IMG/VR virus record: IMGVR_UViG_3300017772_000092
Span: 1 to 27,164 of that record
Length of the DNA stretch: 27,164 nucleotides
Reading direction: 5' to 3' (one strand)
DNA from: a virus
Shown: one piece after another, positions 1 through 7,866 of the stretch
Numbering within the stretch: the first letter of the stretch is position 1
How the letters are laid out: every line of letters starts with the position of its first letter
Translations under genes and position numbers: made by a program
The notes under the pieces: generated by a model
The model's input: the letters and a program-made list of their open reading frames with translations, nothing else
What the model was told of the DNA's origin: nothing
Database searches by the model: none

Positions 1-1026
1 ATGCAACTCACCCATGAATTGATTGTTGAGTTTGGCCGAATCTGCTCCTGTATTTGCTGAACCGTTAGCCCCTAAATAAAAGTCTTCTCTGTCAAAAGAA
101 AAGTCAGTGCTTTGAGTGTGAAAGGTACTAGCAACTTCTACCCCGCCATAGTAGATTGTCATTTTCTTATTGAATTGATTGTATGTTGCGGCGACATGAT
201 GGACTTCATTTGCATATAGCGGGTTCTTAGTTGTGGGTACTACAAGAGTACTGCCGGTCAAATCGGAAGAATATGCACTATCTAAAGTGATAGTGGTAGT
301 ACCTACCACCGCTATTTTACCTACCAAAGCAACATCAAAGCCACTTTGAATGTAGAGCAGTTGGCCTACATGGAAATCATTCGTTACGGTTGAAGCAAAG
401 GTTACTGTCGTACCGGAGTTACTTGATATAGCGACTGTTGTAGCGGGTGCATAAGTCACTACACTATCAGCATCAAAGACACTTTTTGCGACAAAGGAAG
501 CCCAAGCAATAGGCTTACCAAAAACAGGAGCAATAACAATAGGACTATCTAAAGTAATAGTGGTGCTATTTAGAGTTAGAGCAAACCGTATTTTGTATTG
601 TGAAGGATTGTTTAACGCATGGTCTGTGACATTTAATAAGGAAAGTTTAGCCTTAGTGCTATGGAATATTCTCATTTCATAATTTTCTTTATCATTATAC
701 GCTAGGTATTTGAAAGAAGTATAATTATTTCTAGTAGAACTACTATCAGCAATTGATTTACTAATACCACTCATTGACCTTTCGGAAGAAGTAGTTGAAG
801 GTACACTAGTCTTCAAAGCATATCCGTTAATATCATAAGGCGTAAAAGTAGATTCAATAGTAAATGAGTCTGTATGGTTCCAAATACCATAAGTAATATC
901 ATCACTAGAACCTCTTGAACCATCTACCCCTTTAGGAATATTATCGCTATAATCTATTTTAACATGAGCATTACACATAACAGGAAATACTAAACTTCTC
1001 TGCTTTCCTGTTAAAAGACGGTACAT
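1..1026 (-). CDS. LamG/concanavalin-fold tail protein, likely receptor binding (3' end outside window)
   Basis: The gene starts at ATG 1026 and stays open for 342 codons to the window edge, so its C-terminus is missing. TTGGAGTGAT precedes the start and contains the stop of the upstream gene. Residues about 273-342 read like the second half of a laminin-G/concanavalin-A-like jelly roll: N-E-V-H-H-V-A-A-T-Y, then a strand ending Y-Y-G-G-V, then Y-L-G-A, then F-M-G-E-L at the edge. Residues about 45-150 would supply the first half. Between them (about 150-262) lies a Thr/Val/Ser-rich beta module with two T-T-T-I-T-L-D-S-like strands. LamG folds in phage tails usually bind glycans. The place last in the tail module after the tape measure fits a tip or receptor-binding protein. 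The fold is fairly clear, the role is inferred. Confidence 0.72.
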   Translation of the reverse strand, partial: MYRLLTGKQRSLVFPVMCNAHVKIDYSDNIPKGVDGSRGSSDDITYGIWNHTDSFTIESTFTPYDINGYALKTSVPSTTSSERSMSGISKSIADSSSTRNNYTSFKYLAYNDKENYEMRIFHSTKAKLSLLNVTDHALNNPSQYKIRFALTLNSTTITLDSPIVIAPVFGKPIAWASFVAKSVFDADSVVTYAPATTVAISSNSGTTVTFASTVTNDFHVGQLLYIQSGFDVALVGKIAVVGTTTITLDSAYSSDLTGSTLVVPTTKNPLYANEVHHVAATYNQFNKKMTIYYGGVEVASTFHTQSTDFSFDREDFYLGANGSANTGADSAKLNNQFMGELH

Positions 1027-1030
1027 TGTA

Positions 1031-1714
1031 TCACTCCAATGCTTCTTCTATTGTGGTTAATATGTTGCCCGAAGGGAATACTGTGGCTACTTCAAAGTTT
1101 AATGAAAAGGCAATATCAATAGTAGTAGAATCAATGGTGCTATTAAAACTACGAACAAAGCCCTTTAGTCCATTAGAATATTCATTGGTGGGGAATGCGT
1201 TGGGTCTTACAACCCCTTGATTATCTAGAGTACCTGTAGTTAATCCTCCTTCCCCTCTAGATGCAAAGGTGAATGGGATTAATTGCGTTGCTCCTGTAGG
1301 TGTTCTTTGGGTATAAGAAGAATCTACCTTAGAATCATAAAGAAAAACTAATTCATTAATGGCTTGGTAAGGTTGAAGTCCCGTAGAATCAATACTAGAA
1401 TGGATTAATTGAGCAATTTCAATAGCAGTGAAGGTTCTACTAATTGCATTTGCATCATCACTAAACTTTTTCACTATAGCATCTTCTAAAATATACCCAT
1501 TAACGGTTATTGATTTAGAAGCCATACCTAAATCTAATGCCGCAGTTACAGACTCTCCTTGTAATATTCCACCCAAAGGAACATCTATTGAAGGGATTGT
1601 TTTATTTGTTGAAATATCTACACTAGTAGCCTTTAGAGGAATAATGTTCGTAGTCAAGTCGTTACCGTTTGCGCTACCTGCGCCTAATTTTAAAAATACA
1701 TAGTGGTCAGGCAT
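1031..1714 (-). CDS. Tail protein after tape measure, distal-tail/tail-tip candidate
   Basis: This 227-residue protein lies directly downstream of the tape measure, where siphoviruses encode distal tail and tip proteins. I recognise no domain. It is rich in Ser, Thr, Ile and Asn with alternating hydrophobic residues, suggesting a beta structure, and has no Cys and no membrane segment. The start at ATG 1714 is well supported: AGGGTGATTAAATG places a strong site just upstream, and the TGA in it is the stop of the tape measure gene. The stop is in turn embedded in the ribosome site of the LamG gene. Translation of the three genes is therefore probably coupled. Assignment to the tail is by position only. 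Confidence 0.6.
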   Translation of the reverse strand: MPDHYVFLKLGAGSANGNDLTTNIIPLKATSVDISTNKTIPSIDVPLGGILQGESVTAALDLGMASKSITVNGYILEDAIVKKFSDDANAISRTFTAIEIAQLIHSSIDSTGLQPYQAINELVFLYDSKVDSSYTQRTPTGATQLIPFTFASRGEGGLTTGTLDNQGVVRPNAFPTNEYSNGLKGFVRSFNSTIDSTTIDIAFSLNFEVATVFPSGNILTTIEEALE

Positions 1715-1718
1715 TTAA

Positions 1719-3191
1719 TCACCCTAATGTTCCTCTTGAAGAGGTTGTTCTATTTACTTCTTTGTTAATCATTTGACCAACCTTAGTAGCAATTTGTCTT
1801 AATTCTGTATCGGAGGCTCCTATTCTCCCTTGAACATTGACTGTAATGTTAGTACTGCCTCCACTAGACACCATTTTCCTTGAGTCTTTATTAGAATGTA
1901 CTCTAGAACCCTGTGGTAGTCTTACCAACTCCGGCCCCTTTTCCCCAACAAGAGAAAGGCCGGAACCTGTTACTCCCCCACCGGAAAAAATACCCATCCC
2001 TTTGAATATAAGATAAATTGCACCGAGTATCCCTACAACAAGAAGAATAGGAGAGAGTATAGCACCAACTGTTACTGCGACTCCCGACAGGCCAAGCATT
2101 ACTAATTTAACAACGATAAACAACATTCCTAAAATTGTTGCAAGTTTAAATAGACCCCTACCGTTTTCTTGAAGTTTTACATAGATTTTATCAAGTACTG
2201 CCGTTATCCCATTTCCTAGTTTTCTCAACGCCATTTCTATATTACCTATCAACAATGCTACAAGACCCGATAAAACAATACCCGCCAAAGCAAGGGCAGA
2301 AGAGAGTATAGGTATAAGAAGACCTCCTGCAATAAGAAGAAGCCCCTCTCCAAACGCCATCAATTTCTCCGTAAAAGTGCCGCCTCCACTGAAAACAGAG
2401 GCTATCAAACCAATTCCTTTAACAATCAACTTAAAAGAATAAGCGAATACTTCTTGTAGAGCCTCTAGAATGGTTTTCACTAAATTACTCCATGTTTCAA
2501 AAGTTTTAGATTTCATAAAAGTTTTCACTAGGAAAATAACTATCATACCTATTAATAAATATTTAAAAAAGACTCCCATGACAAGACTGATTTTACCTAA
2601 AAAACCTAATATTTTTTTACCGAATGGGGTTTTATCATCATCATCATCATCTCCATTGCCCCTAATCCATCTATTAATACCTCTCATAGTTTTTCCTACA
2701 GTATCTTTAAAATTCATTAGAGGACGCAATCCTGTAAAGTCCCCAAGTGCTTGCCCTCTAGTCTTAGTATTTCCTTCTTCATCCTTTGCCTTTCCTGTAA
2801 AAGCACCTTGAAGATTAGTATAAGAACCCTTTACCCCTCTAAGTAAAGATAACAAAGGGCCACTTTTAGTTTTATCATTTACTTTATCAAATAGTTTACC
2901 TATAGTACCGGACACTAATTCTATTCCATTCTTAAACCTAAAAAAGAAAGGAATAAAAGCATATCCTGTCTTAAGAAATGTTTTTAATTTTCCTTCGGGT
3001 TGATTTAAAGCATCAGCAAATCTAGTAAATGCGCTCTTTACCTGCTCTGTATTTTCTGTTACTTCTTCTTGAATTTCGGCTACTGCTTGTAGTCCCCTCA
3101 TCATATTATTTAGAGCAGGTAATAAATTCGCTATTTGAGTACCTAAACCATGTACTTGTTCGGCTAAAACTCTAGTAGAATCTCCACTCAT
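1719..3191 (-). CDS. Tape measure protein
   Basis: This 490-residue protein has the composition of a siphovirus tape measure. Residues 1-60 form an amphipathic helical region. Residues about 195-225, 283-318 and 346-402 are long hydrophobic stretches. The C-terminal part has the motif G-L-S-L-V-G-E-K-G-P-E-L-V (411-423) followed by L-P-Q-G-S-R-V, a signature common near the C-terminus of tape measure proteins. A run of six Asp (181-186) separates the N-terminal third from the hydrophobic core. If most of it were extended helix at 0.15 nm per residue, the tail would be around 70 nm. The ATG overlaps the stop of the chaperone gene in an ATGA. It follows a two-frame tail chaperone pair, the usual order. 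Confidence 0.88.
   Translation of the reverse strand: MSGDSTRVLAEQVHGLGTQIANLLPALNNMMRGLQAVAEIQEEVTENTEQVKSAFTRFADALNQPEGKLKTFLKTGYAFIPFFFRFKNGIELVSGTIGKLFDKVNDKTKSGPLLSLLRGVKGSYTNLQGAFTGKAKDEEGNTKTRGQALGDFTGLRPLMNFKDTVGKTMRGINRWIRGNGDDDDDDKTPFGKKILGFLGKISLVMGVFFKYLLIGMIVIFLVKTFMKSKTFETWSNLVKTILEALQEVFAYSFKLIVKGIGLIASVFSGGGTFTEKLMAFGEGLLLIAGGLLIPILSSALALAGIVLSGLVALLIGNIEMALRKLGNGITAVLDKIYVKLQENGRGLFKLATILGMLFIVVKLVMLGLSGVAVTVGAILSPILLVVGILGAIYLIFKGMGIFSGGGVTGSGLSLVGEKGPELVRLPQGSRVHSNKDSRKMVSSGGSTNITVNVQGRIGASDTELRQIATKVGQMINKEVNRTTSSRGTLG
2634..2651 (-). repeat. (GAT)6 microsatellite in tape measure gene
   Basis: Six tandem GAT codons on the minus strand encode Asp181-186 of the tape measure protein. 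A change in repeat number would keep the frame and lengthen or shorten an acidic hinge. Confidence 0.85.
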
Positions 3192-3397
3192 AACTTCGCC
3201 TTCTTCATCTCTTGTTCTATTGTATCCGACTTCAATTCTTCAAAGTTTCTATGTATGTATAAAAAGTCCATTACCATATTAGCGGGCATCTTCATTATTT
3301 CTAGCGGGCTTATTGATAAGGCTTTACTGAGTGTGTATGTAATTAAGAGAGAGGCAGTAGGAAGGTCTTTTGGGCCTTGCCTAATTGCATCTCTCAT
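3188..3397 (-). CDS. Tail assembly chaperone, second frame (GT-like extension)
   Basis: This 69-residue frame sits between the first chaperone frame and the tape measure, the place of lambda T. It could start at ATG 3397, which overlaps the preceding stop in an ATGA, but I see no GGTGA-type site before that ATG. The frame is also open upstream across the slippery heptamer at 3403-3409. A -1 slip there fuses it to the first chaperone through residues K-R-R-M-R-D. I therefore think it is mainly made as the C-terminal part of a frameshift product of about 185-190 residues. In the lambda model such a product recruits tail tube and coats the tape measure. The sequence is mixed helical without a recognised domain. 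Confidence 0.72.
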   Translation of the reverse strand: MRDAIRQGPKDLPTASLLITYTLSKALSISPLEIMKMPANMVMDFLYIHRNFEELKSDTIEQEMKKAKL

Positions 3398-3753
3398 TCT
3401 TCGTTTTTTTCTCCATCCTCCGAAAAGGCATCCAATGGATTAGGGAGTATTTCTTTTAGTTGATTTCCGATATACGGATTCAAACGGATTAATTCAATTG
3501 TGGTCAAACTTGGTTCTGTTCTAACTACAAATTTTTCTACCAAATATCGGTACATAGCATTTAAGTCAATATCTAATCCTTGACTCTTCGCATCTATCTT
3601 CATAAGAGTAGTCAAGGCTTTTTCTACTTCTAACCAAGTGGGTTCTCTAACCCAAACCTTGAGGCATTCTTCACTTGTCGGTGACACTTTCAATGAGTGA
3701 CACTTCTCTTCTGTATGTGCAAAAAGCACTGATTTATCTTTTACTGTATTCAT
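3394..3753 (-). CDS. Tail assembly chaperone, first frame (G-like)
   Basis: This 119-residue protein precedes the second chaperone frame and tape measure and follows the tail tube region, the standard siphovirus order. I chose ATG 3753 because AAGGTGGAT lies just upstream. Two earlier in-frame ATGs lack such a site and sit on the hairpin before the gene. Helical segments and a run W-L-E-V-E-K-A-L-T-T-L-M fit small helical chaperones. Its last codons are GAA AAA AAC GAA GAA TGA and contain an in-frame A_AAA_AAC slippery site. The unshifted product ends E-K-N-E-E, while a -1 shift enters the next frame. Family membership rests on position plus the slippery site, not on a recognised domain. Confidence 0.75.
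   Translation of the reverse strand: MNTVKDKSVLFAHTEEKCHSLKVSPTSEECLKVWVREPTWLEVEKALTTLMKIDAKSQGLDIDLNAMYRYLVEKFVVRTEPSLTTIELIRLNPYIGNQLKEILPNPLDAFSEDGEKNEE
3403..3409 (-). promoter_or_regulatory. Slippery heptamer A_AAA_AAC for -1 ribosomal frameshift
   Basis: On the minus strand the codons are GAA AAA AAC, so the heptamer is in the X_XXY_YYZ register of the first chaperone frame and lies nine bases before its stop. A slip of one base backwards reads AAA CGA AGA ATG AGA and enters the second chaperone frame with no stop between. Conserved -1 frameshifts at this position between tail tube and tape measure genes are established for many long-tailed phages. Confidence 0.8.
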
Positions 3754-3765
3754 TTTATCCACCTT

Positions 3766-3795
3766 CATAAAAACTAACAAACAAACAATGTTAGT
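3766..3795 (-). terminator. Weak hairpin plus U-run, possible terminator or attenuator
   Basis: The minus strand reads ACTAACA, a 9-nt loop, TGTTAGT, then TTTT. That is a 7-bp AT-rich stem followed by a short U-run in the 49-bp gap between the 59-residue protein and the first tail chaperone. The stem is weak. It could lower readthrough from the highly expressed capsid and tube genes into the chaperone and tape measure genes. Confidence 0.3.
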
Positions 3796-3802
3796 GGAGT
3801 AT

Positions 3803-3982
3803 TTATTCTTCTTCCGTCTTAGAGACTTCCTCCTTTGGCGGTGGAGTTTCCTTCACTGCCTTTGGCTTCCTGCCCCTCTTCTTAGGGGCAGGTTTTGATT
3901 TTGCTTTCTCCTGTTCCTCTAGAAGACGCTCACGGTATTGTTTCCTTTTTGTGTAGCGGTCTACACTTTTTACTTCAACCAC
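3803..3982 (-). CDS. Small basic/acidic protein after tail tube, AT-hook-like motif
   Basis: I call this as a 59-residue protein from GTG 3982. GGGGTGA, which contains the stop of the tail tube gene, lies four bases upstream, matching the coupling pattern of this genome. The frame is also open further back to a GTG at 4027, overlapping the end of the tube gene. The protein starts with a helical, charged stretch, then has K-K-R-G-R-K-P-K-A, similar to an AT-hook or nuclear-type basic motif, and ends in an acidic Pro-rich tail. It may be a tail accessory protein. A +1 frameshift fusion to the tube protein is possible but less likely. The function is unknown. Confidence 0.6.
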   Translation of the reverse strand: MVEVKSVDRYTKRKQYRERLLEEQEKAKSKPAPKKRGRKPKAVKETPPPKEEVSKTEEE

Positions 3983-3986
3983 TTGC

Positions 3987-6014
3987 TCACCCCTGCAAGA
4001 CCCAATGGGTTTTGACGGTGCATCCACTAGACGCTAAGGAACGAGGAATGATTGTAGCATCTACGACTACGGCTCCTTTGTCTTCGGGAATAGGCCAAGA
4101 GTTTGTAGTCAAGTAATAGTTATCAAACTTCAAACGGATTTGTTCTTGGTTTGGTTTATCAAAGATTAAATCAATCAATGCTCCACTAGCACCCGATTGG
4201 TTTTCGTCATTGTTTTTCAACTCATTGAATAATTTATCATCAGTAACTAAAGCACTAAAAGTCAATTCGTAGGTTCTTTGTGCAGGAATAGCATCCTTAA
4301 CATTCCTACTACCAATACCAATGAATCTTTTATCAGTAAGAGTATTGTTCATTGTCAAGGAGAATTGGGTAATTCTCATAAAGTCTTGTCCGAATAAACT
4401 AATAGAACCACTTGAAAAGAAGAAAGGCTCCAATAGTTTATCATCGGAAGAGAAATTCTTGAAAGCAGTTTCGTCAGTAACAGACCTTCTAGCCGCATAC
4501 TTTTCACCTTTTTCTAGACTGTGAACCTTACGAGGCATACAATCCATAGTCATTTTCAACTCTTCGTTTTCGTTAGCAGTCATTGTAAGAGTGTTTACTC
4601 TGTTGCCTGTAGCAATAAGAACGAAGTTAGTATCTTCATCAGCACCACTAGCAGTATTTGTACTGTAAGTGTTTGTAGATGGTAATTTAGAAAAGACTTG
4701 TTCCATAGCAAAGGAAGGCAAATCATCCCCATCCTGCTCTGCAAAGGTGTAGGTAATAGGGTCATCAATAAATCCGTCAGCACCAACAGTAGATTCTGTT
4801 AATTGGTCTAAATCTGTGAAGGCATCTTGCCCTTCCAAAAGCGGAGGGGTCATTACATTGTCTATACTTCTGTAAAACAACGGCCCTGTGTCAGTAAGAC
4901 TAGAGCCATGCAAATAATATTTATTTTCGGAGGTAACATCTCCTGCGAAGGCACTATCGGGGTGAGTACCAGAGTCTAGAGTAGCACTAATAGAAGAACA
5001 CTTACCGAAGAAATAGTACAACCAAGCACCATGATTAGCAACAATACCAATGCTTGCGTTACCTGCCGTTTCTATTCCTTTGTATTGGTGGGTAAAGTTT
5101 CTGCTTCCACCCACAAACAAATTCTGTTGTTTGAATTCTACATCAACAGAAGGGAAAGTTAAGGACTCTACAATACCCAACCAATTGTCAGCATTTAGAT
5201 GTTTTAGATTTGAAGTACCACTAGTAGCAGGACAAGGTGCGCCATATCCTTTTAGGTGGAAAAAGTCAGTAGCAGGAACAATAGTCTCTGTTATAGCAGG
5301 GTGAAAAGTAATGGTTGTAGCGTCATTAGTTGTTACTCTATGAGAAGAAGTGAGAGTACTAGTGGTTACTGTAGTCCCTAAAGCATTATCAATAGTAATT
5401 TCACTTGTAGAATGAGCCGTACCGTCTAATTCTGTCTTAGTTGTAGCAGTAGTTGGCCCTCCATGAGTATTAGTAACCGTAACTACTGCGCCGCTTCTCG
5501 TAGCACTAATGTTAGTAAGGGCGTTTACTGCCGCAGTAAAAACAGTAGCATATTCTTCTCTAGTGTTGTTAGCGGCGGGAGAAATGTCTGCTTCTCCGGT
5601 AGGGCTAACTCCACCACTATAACTAGCCGAAGCATCATGGTCAAAGAATACTACTGAATCTGCCGCAGTGCCTCCTGCTGATGGTTGGACTAAGAATACA
5701 ACCGCTAAATCATCATAATCCGCTTTAACATCGGAATTAAAAGTAATCGTAGTTACTGCTTGAGTATGAGAAGCAGTACCTCCGCTAGCATCGTGAAATT
5801 CCAAAACACAACCAACATAAAGGTCATTGACCAAATCAAAATTGCCTGTAAAATCACCATGCAGAGTTAATTTATTTCCTTGTCCCGAAGGAAGTACGCC
5901 GTTTGTATCGGTTAAAGCCGTACCCGCCGTTTGGTGAGGTTTCAAATAAATATCTACTTCGGGAACAAAAGTTACCGATGTGCCGCTTCCTAAAAATACA
6001 TTTGTGTTACTCAT
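3987..6014 (-). CDS. Major tail tube protein with inserted beta domains
   Basis: At 675 residues it is much longer than the usual 150-350 for a tube protein. The N-terminus (F-L-G-S-G-T-S-V-T-F-V-P-E) and the C-terminal third (F-M-R-I-T-Q-F-S-L-T-M-N-N-T-L, later L-I-F-D-K-P and a closing strand D-A-T-I-I-P-R-S-L) look like the tube-forming beta sandwich of siphovirus tail proteins. Residues about 45-260 are a Thr/Ala/Ser-rich stretch with T-T-I-T-F strands, probably one or two immunoglobulin-like or similar modules on the tube surface. The start ATG 6014 follows GGAAGAGAG. The gene stands after head-completion genes and before the chaperone pair, as expected. The tube role is likely, domain borders are approximate. 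Confidence 0.78.
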   Translation of the reverse strand: MSNTNVFLGSGTSVTFVPEVDIYLKPHQTAGTALTDTNGVLPSGQGNKLTLHGDFTGNFDLVNDLYVGCVLEFHDASGGTASHTQAVTTITFNSDVKADYDDLAVVFLVQPSAGGTAADSVVFFDHDASASYSGGVSPTGEADISPAANNTREEYATVFTAAVNALTNISATRSGAVVTVTNTHGGPTTATTKTELDGTAHSTSEITIDNALGTTVTTSTLTSSHRVTTNDATTITFHPAITETIVPATDFFHLKGYGAPCPATSGTSNLKHLNADNWLGIVESLTFPSVDVEFKQQNLFVGGSRNFTHQYKGIETAGNASIGIVANHGAWLYYFFGKCSSISATLDSGTHPDSAFAGDVTSENKYYLHGSSLTDTGPLFYRSIDNVMTPPLLEGQDAFTDLDQLTESTVGADGFIDDPITYTFAEQDGDDLPSFAMEQVFSKLPSTNTYSTNTASGADEDTNFVLIATGNRVNTLTMTANENEELKMTMDCMPRKVHSLEKGEKYAARRSVTDETAFKNFSSDDKLLEPFFFSSGSISLFGQDFMRITQFSLTMNNTLTDKRFIGIGSRNVKDAIPAQRTYELTFSALVTDDKLFNELKNNDENQSGASGALIDLIFDKPNQEQIRLKFDNYYLTTNSWPIPEDKGAVVVDATIIPRSLASSGCTVKTHWVLQG

Positions 6015-6038
6015 ATTCTCTCTTCCTTACAAACAAAC

Positions 6039-6545
6039 TCATGGGAGTAGTGAGCGACGATTTGCCGTTAAATTAATCTTGTATCCGAATAATCGTTTTG
6101 CCCTATCATTGGATTCGCTTCTAGCACCAAAAAATAGTTGATTAAAACATGAATTATCCGAAGATTCGTACCCCCTACGCTTGCTCTCAATTGCGTGACG
6201 AGTTATCAAGTATAAAGCCCTTAGCCTATCTTTGCCGAAATCTGCATCTGTACCGGCTCTTTCATCATGAACCGTTCTAATATGTAGTGTAAAATTAAAA
6301 ACCTCTCTGCGGGTGTCATAGAATAAAGTAGGATAGATAATTTCATTAGAATCCTCAAAAACAATAATTACATCTTTAGAAGAGAGGTCATATCTAACAC
6401 CCTTATTCTTCTCAATAGAACGAACATCAATTAAACTAGGCTTTCCCGAATGAGAAACATTTATTGTACCTGCACTAACTAAAGTTGTTGCAGAAGTAGA
6501 CCATTGGTTGTCTAATAAATCAATTACTAAACTAACTTCATCCAT
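6039..6545 (-). CDS. Head-tail joining or tail completion protein candidate
   Basis: This 168-residue protein lies between the connector and the tail tube gene, where siphoviruses encode tail terminator and neck proteins. Residues 1-30 form a helix and strand, the middle has Y-P-T-L-F-Y-D-T-R-R-E-V-F-N-F-T-L-H-I-R-T-V-like beta strands, and the end is basic. The pattern V-I-I-V-F-E-D-S followed by F-T-L-H-I-R-T resembles the small alpha/beta fold of tail terminators, but that is a weak call. The ATG overlaps the preceding gene by 8 nt, and GGAGG lies about 13-17 nt upstream. Confidence 0.55.
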   Translation of the reverse strand: MDEVSLVIDLLDNQWSTSATTLVSAGTINVSHSGKPSLIDVRSIEKNKGVRYDLSSKDVIIVFEDSNEIIYPTLFYDTRREVFNFTLHIRTVHDERAGTDADFGKDRLRALYLITRHAIESKRRGYESSDNSCFNQLFFGARSESNDRAKRLFGYKINLTANRRSLLP

Positions 6546-6744
6546 TAATTGCCGCCTCCACTTGTTCTACTATTAGTTTTTCCATGTACTGAATGTATGC
6601 TTCTTCTGCATTTTTGATAAGTTCGTCATTTGTAAAGGTTAAATCTACTCCTAATAATCTTGAAACTTCTAACATCTGTATGTTTCTTTGTTTTTCTCTC
6701 GCTAGAAAATCATTAAAAACCTCAGTTGCCTTTCTAAATGACAT
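6538..6744 (-). CDS. Small helical protein in the head-completion block
   Basis: This 68-residue protein is predominantly helical and charged (M-S-F-R-K-A-T-E-V-F at the start, Y-I-Q-Y-M-E-K-L-I-V-E-Q near the end). I chose ATG 6744 because the stop of the connector gene (TGA) sits directly before it in TTGATTGATATG, the same arrangement seen at other junctions here. A TTG at 6753 is the alternative start. It has no recognised domain. Its position between connector and joining protein suggests a neck or completion factor, by context only. Confidence 0.5.
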   Translation of the reverse strand: MSFRKATEVFNDFLAREKQRNIQMLEVSRLLGVDLTFTNDELIKNAEEAYIQYMEKLIVEQVEAAING

Positions 6745-6745
6745 A

Positions 6746-7864
6746 TCAATCAATCAAATATACTAAGTCTTTCTTACCGTCTAAGATTTCCATACCTTCT
6801 TTTCTTAGAATATCGTACTTTTCCTTAGTGGAAATATTAGCACCTGTTTCAGCAATAAGAATAGTTTGGTCATCGTGCCGTAGTATTTCTGCCGCAACCA
6901 ATTTAGTAGCGGCTTCATGAATTGCAGAAGGCACTCTTCCATCACCTGCAACGAAACTAACAATAACTGAATTTTTTCTGTGGTAAGGATACTTCTTATT
7001 GAAGAAAATACGACCATCACTACCCATCATCCAAAAGTCTCCTAGTCTTTTCATTTCCTGCTTGTCAGTAAAATTAACCACTACACTATCGGAAGTTTGC
7101 CCCGCTTGGTCTGTGACTGTAAGAGTACAATCCGAACCATCCTCGCCTTCTAACAGACTAGAAATATGGACTAAGGTTCCGTCTTGACTATCAGTGTAAG
7201 CATAGAAAAAATCGGAAATAGAATATCCACTAGTCAAAGAAGTGTTTGCCTTTTCAGCAGTGGCTCCCGTAAACTGTGCAGTCCTAGCAGGAAACTGTTC
7301 GTTAATCAAAGCAACAATTTCCTTTGCCGTAGTCTTTGCTCCAAAATTTAAATTGAATGTCTGTGTGGCCGACTTACCGCCTTCCCCACTATAAAACAAA
7401 TCCCAAGAATCTACTGAATTAGGTAGAGTTAAGGTTAGTTTTCTTATCTTATTGTATTTGGAAGTGTCCAAACTAATACTCGCTTGAGCAGAAGCCAACT
7501 CTCTATAATTGGTTCCTTCCCAAACTTGAAGGCTGATAATCTTTCTAACTTTCATTTGGTTTAATTGAACAAACCCTACATAGCCACTATAGTAAGAGTT
7601 TATTGGGTGATGGGTAAATTCAAAATCACGAAACTCATCCTTCCAAATAATAGGTCTAAAGGAACGATTTATCATATCATCAATAATCCCTTCTGTTCTT
7701 TTAATAATAGAACCTATTTGTGCGTCAGTAGGATTGGTTACAGAAGTAAAAGCAGGTATCTGTAGTAAATCCGAGACTGATGTTTTATCAGTATAAAACC
7801 CACGGCCTTGAGAGTAATCTACATTTATGTTGGTATAGTCACTAGGGGATGATGATACAGGCAT
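6746..7864 (-). CDS. Head-tail connector (HK97 gp6-like) with inserted beta domain
   Basis: The ends of this 372-residue protein look like a head-tail adaptor. The N-terminus has D-L-L-Q-I-P-A-F-T followed by a helix I-G-S-I-I-K-R-T-E-G-I-I-D-D-M-I-N-R-S (51-68). The C-terminal half has V-P-S-A-I-H-E-A-A-T-K-L-V-A-A-E-I-L (311-328), the classic helix of gp6-like connectors. Those families usually have 100-200 residues. Here about 115 residues (150-265) of Thr/Ser-rich beta sequence are inserted between the two parts. The start ATG 7864 follows TTGGAGGTC. The protein would form the ring under the portal and bind the tail. Confidence 0.68.
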   Translation of the reverse strand: MPVSSSPSDYTNINVDYSQGRGFYTDKTSVSDLLQIPAFTSVTNPTDAQIGSIIKRTEGIIDDMINRSFRPIIWKDEFRDFEFTHHPINSYYSGYVGFVQLNQMKVRKIISLQVWEGTNYRELASAQASISLDTSKYNKIRKLTLTLPNSVDSWDLFYSGEGGKSATQTFNLNFGAKTTAKEIVALINEQFPARTAQFTGATAEKANTSLTSGYSISDFFYAYTDSQDGTLVHISSLLEGEDGSDCTLTVTDQAGQTSDSVVVNFTDKQEMKRLGDFWMMGSDGRIFFNKKYPYHRKNSVIVSFVAGDGRVPSAIHEAATKLVAAEILRHDDQTILIAETGANISTKEKYDILRKEGMEILDGKKDLVYLID

Positions 7865-7866
7865 AA

